Origin: Prauserella alba
GTDB lineage: Bacteria > Actinomycetota > Actinomycetes > Mycobacteriales > Pseudonocardiaceae
Length of the DNA stretch: 64,000 nt
Reading direction: 5' to 3'
Assembly (NCBI RefSeq): GCF_024171735.1
Contig: NZ_JAMTCH010000005.1
Coordinates: 620,001-684,000 of the forward strand
The notes beneath the pieces were generated by a model. It did no database searches, was not told the origin of the DNA, and saw only the letters and a program-made list of their open reading frames with translations. Made by a program: the position numbers and the translations under genes. Below, one piece after another: positions 62,558 through 64,000 of this stretch. Every line of letters starts with the position of its first letter. Positions within the stretch are counted from its first letter, which is position 1.

Positions 62558-63808
62558 TCAGACGAGCGCGTCCTGACGACGCAGCTCGGCGCGGATTCGG
62601 GCGAGGTCGTGCCGTTCCCCCTGGCTGTACTGTGCGGCAGCGACACCGGCGGCATGTCCCGTCGCGAACGCGGTGCCCATCACCCGAACCGAAGCGTATG
62701 CCTCGTCGTCGGAACTGGTCAGCCTGCCGACCGCCCACAGGTTGTCGGTTTCTCGCGCTCGGATCGCGCCGTAGGGGATGTCGTACCAGCCGCGACCGTC
62801 GATCGGCCGGTAGTTCGTGACGCCCGGCCCCGAGTGGTCCTCGATCGGCCAGCCACAACGACCGATCGAATCCTGCGGGCGCTTGACCGCCCCCAGCACG
62901 TCGCTCTCGCTCAGCCGGCAGTGTCCGTCCAGCCGCCGGCTTTCGCGAATGCCCAGTTGTGGCCCGGTCTCCACGAGGTAGGCCTGCGCCCACCCGGACA
63001 GGTGCTTGCGCAACGCGTCCAGGTACAACCACGCCTGTCGTCGTGCGCTGGCCTCGTCCCTGCTGATCGCGGCCGCGTCGAGCGCGTCGACCTGCTCGTC
63101 GACGAGCAGCGCGATGACGTCCCTGCTGACGGGCAGGTGCACGGCGATGCCGTAGTCACGCGCCAGCGACACCCCCGTCTCGCGGCTGTAGGCGGCGACC
63201 GCGGAACGCAGGCCTTCCCGCGACAGATCAGCATCCTGGGCGACGCCACCGAATCGGCACACCAGAGTGCTCGTCTGCCTGCGTTCGAGGGGGACGACGC
63301 GGGTGGGGACGTCCGCACACGACAGCAGCGCGCCGTCCCCGCTGGCGTCCACGAACGCGTCGGCGGTGATGCGCTCGCGGCCACCGCGGTGATGCACCTC
63401 GACCTCGGTGATGTCGTCCTCGCGACGGGTCGCGTCGATCAGCCGGCTGTGCAGCCGCACATCCACGCCCTCGTCAGCGAGCAACTCGTCGCAGACGATC
63501 TTCGTGGATTCGAGATCGAGCAGCACGATGCGGTTTCCCGTCCACCCCATCGTCTTCTCTTCGTAGACGCCCCGCGCACGGAGGCGTTCCAGCACGTCCT
63601 GGCCGATGCCGGCGACCACTTGCGTGCCGCGTTGGTCGTAGAAGCCGCAGAAGGTGAGCACCGAGCTGATCGTCGCCGCGCCGCCCAGGTAGGGATACTG
63701 CTCGATCAGCCGGACGCGCGCCCCTGCCCGCGCCGCACCGGCGGCCGCGGCGACGCCACCCGCACCACCGCCGATAACAACGACGTCAAAATGCTCGACC
63801 TCTGCCAC
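62558..63808 (-). CDS. FAD-dependent oxidoreductase (FAD_oxidored type)
   Basis: The 416-residue protein starts with [39 protein letters not shown] (FAD binding). It has FVDASGDGALLS near residue 152 and the C-terminal NLWAVGRLTSSDDEAYASVRVMGTAFATGHAAGVAAA, which closes the FAD site. It lacks the iron-sulfur motif of larger family members. The substrate is unknown. GGGAGGAG lies 6 nt before GTG 63808. It is divergent from a LysR regulator, so the oxidoreductase-MFS pair looks like a LysR-controlled catabolic unit. Confidence 0.85.
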   Translation of the reverse strand: MAEVEHFDVVVIGGGAGGVAAAAGAARAGARVRLIEQYPYLGGAATISSVLTFCGFYDQRGTQVVAGIGQDVLERLRARGVYEEKTMGWTGNRIVLLDLESTKIVCDELLADEGVDVRLHSRLIDATRREDDITEVEVHHRGGRERITADAFVDASGDGALLSCADVPTRVVPLERRQTSTLVCRFGGVAQDADLSREGLRSAVAAYSRETGVSLARDYGIAVHLPVSRDVIALLVDEQVDALDAAAISRDEASARRQAWLYLDALRKHLSGWAQAYLVETGPQLGIRESRRLDGHCRLSESDVLGAVKRPQDSIGRCGWPIEDHSGPGVTNYRPIDGRGWYDIPYGAIRARETDNLWAVGRLTSSDDEAYASVRVMGTAFATGHAAGVAAAQYSQGERHDLARIRAELRRQDALV

Positions 63809-63915
63809 CGTGCTCCTCCCGTCCGCCGGGGTCGTCGATAACCTCCGACCTGCTGTCTCGACACATTTGACGCCGCGCCGGTGGCAATATCCAATACCGC
63901 TTGAACAGGATGGGT

Positions 63916-63930
63916 ATAACCAGAAGTTAT
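63916..63930. promoter_or_regulatory. Candidate LysR-type binding site
   Basis: ATAAC-CAGAA-GTTAT is an inverted repeat of the T-N11-A kind in the spacer between the divergent oxidoreductase and LysR genes. Confidence 0.45.
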
Positions 63931-63969
63931 CGACTTCGCCCGTACGGAATGCCGACGCCGGGAGGCACG

Positions 63970-64000
63970 GTGGAACTCAGGCAGCTGCGTTACTTCACGG
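63970..64000 (+). CDS. LysR-family transcriptional regulator (5' end only)
   Basis: A GTG after GGGAGGCAC opens ELRQLRYFT, the standard start of LysR helix-turn-helix domains. The window ends ten codons in. It is divergent from the FAD oxidoreductase gene, which it probably controls. Confidence 0.75.
   Translation, partial: MELRQLRYFT

Noticed and set aside
1-64000. CRISPR arrays, tRNA and rRNA genes
   Set aside because: No array with regular spacers was seen; the 21-, 39- and 53-bp arrays lack spacers. No tRNA T-loop or acceptor pairing or rRNA sequence was recognised by eye; a covariance search would be decisive.

Overview
The window is a high-GC actinobacterial chromosome segment, most likely from the Pseudonocardiaceae (Saccharomonospora, Prauserella or Amycolatopsis relatives). 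The reasons are its base composition, many GTG starts, a complete nuoA-N complex I operon, a PE/PPE-like plus DUF3558 plus EspG block, and a menaquinone gene order resembling Mycobacterium tuberculosis Rv0534c to Rv0566c. No rRNA, tRNA, CRISPR array, transposase or prophage gene was seen, so this looks like stable core chromosome carrying several families of small repeats.

Layout. 1-0.9 kb: GAF and STAS regulatory genes. 1.2-7.4 kb: menA, an esterase, menE, menB and menD. 7.6-11.5 kb: a DUF3592 protein, an inositol-phosphatase-like enzyme, the mannosyltransferase mgtA and a second GT4 glycosyltransferase. 11.7-15.2 kb: a four-gene ESX-substrate block. 15.2-18.6 kb: an acyl-CoA ligase, a phosphotriesterase-like lactonase and a divergent TetR gene, resembling the Rhodococcus qsd lactone-degradation cluster. 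18.8-20.9 kb: menG and menJ. 21.1-37.5 kb: the nuo operon behind a promoter with two Rex-type operators. 37.6-40.8 kb: a polyprenyl diphosphate synthase and an acidic membrane-anchored protein. 41.2-50.8 kb: an SDR, an NDH-2, a higBA toxin-antitoxin pair, korAB, an Lrp regulator divergent from dimethylargininase, an MBL hydrolase and a VOC protein. 50.9-54.7 kb: a Zn/Mn ABC transporter. 54.9-61.1 kb: htpX, a TetR/MFS pair, rmlA, a secreted BNR-type protein and yajQ. 61.2-64 kb: an MFS transporter and an FAD oxidoreductase, divergent from a LysR gene cut by the window end.

How it fits together. Most of the window serves respiration. The men genes build the naphthoquinone head group, the polyprenyl synthase (grcC1-like) the tail, MenA joins them, MenG methylates the ring and MenJ saturates one isoprene. 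Complex I and NDH-2 then reduce the quinone. The twin Rex sites suggest complex I is tuned to NADH/NAD+. KorAB supplies reduced ferredoxin.

The least explained content is the repeats. A 53-bp palindrome occurs four times, once in frame inside nuoG. A 21-bp unit occurs at six sites, once in frame inside the dimethylargininase gene. A 39-nt unit carrying a Shine-Dalgarno sequence forms mini-ORF linkers between korA and korB and between nuoE and nuoF. It is tandemly amplified in front of the metal-transporter ATPase and present in reverse orientation inside nuoG. Gene functions rest on recognisable motifs and gene order; no database search was run.
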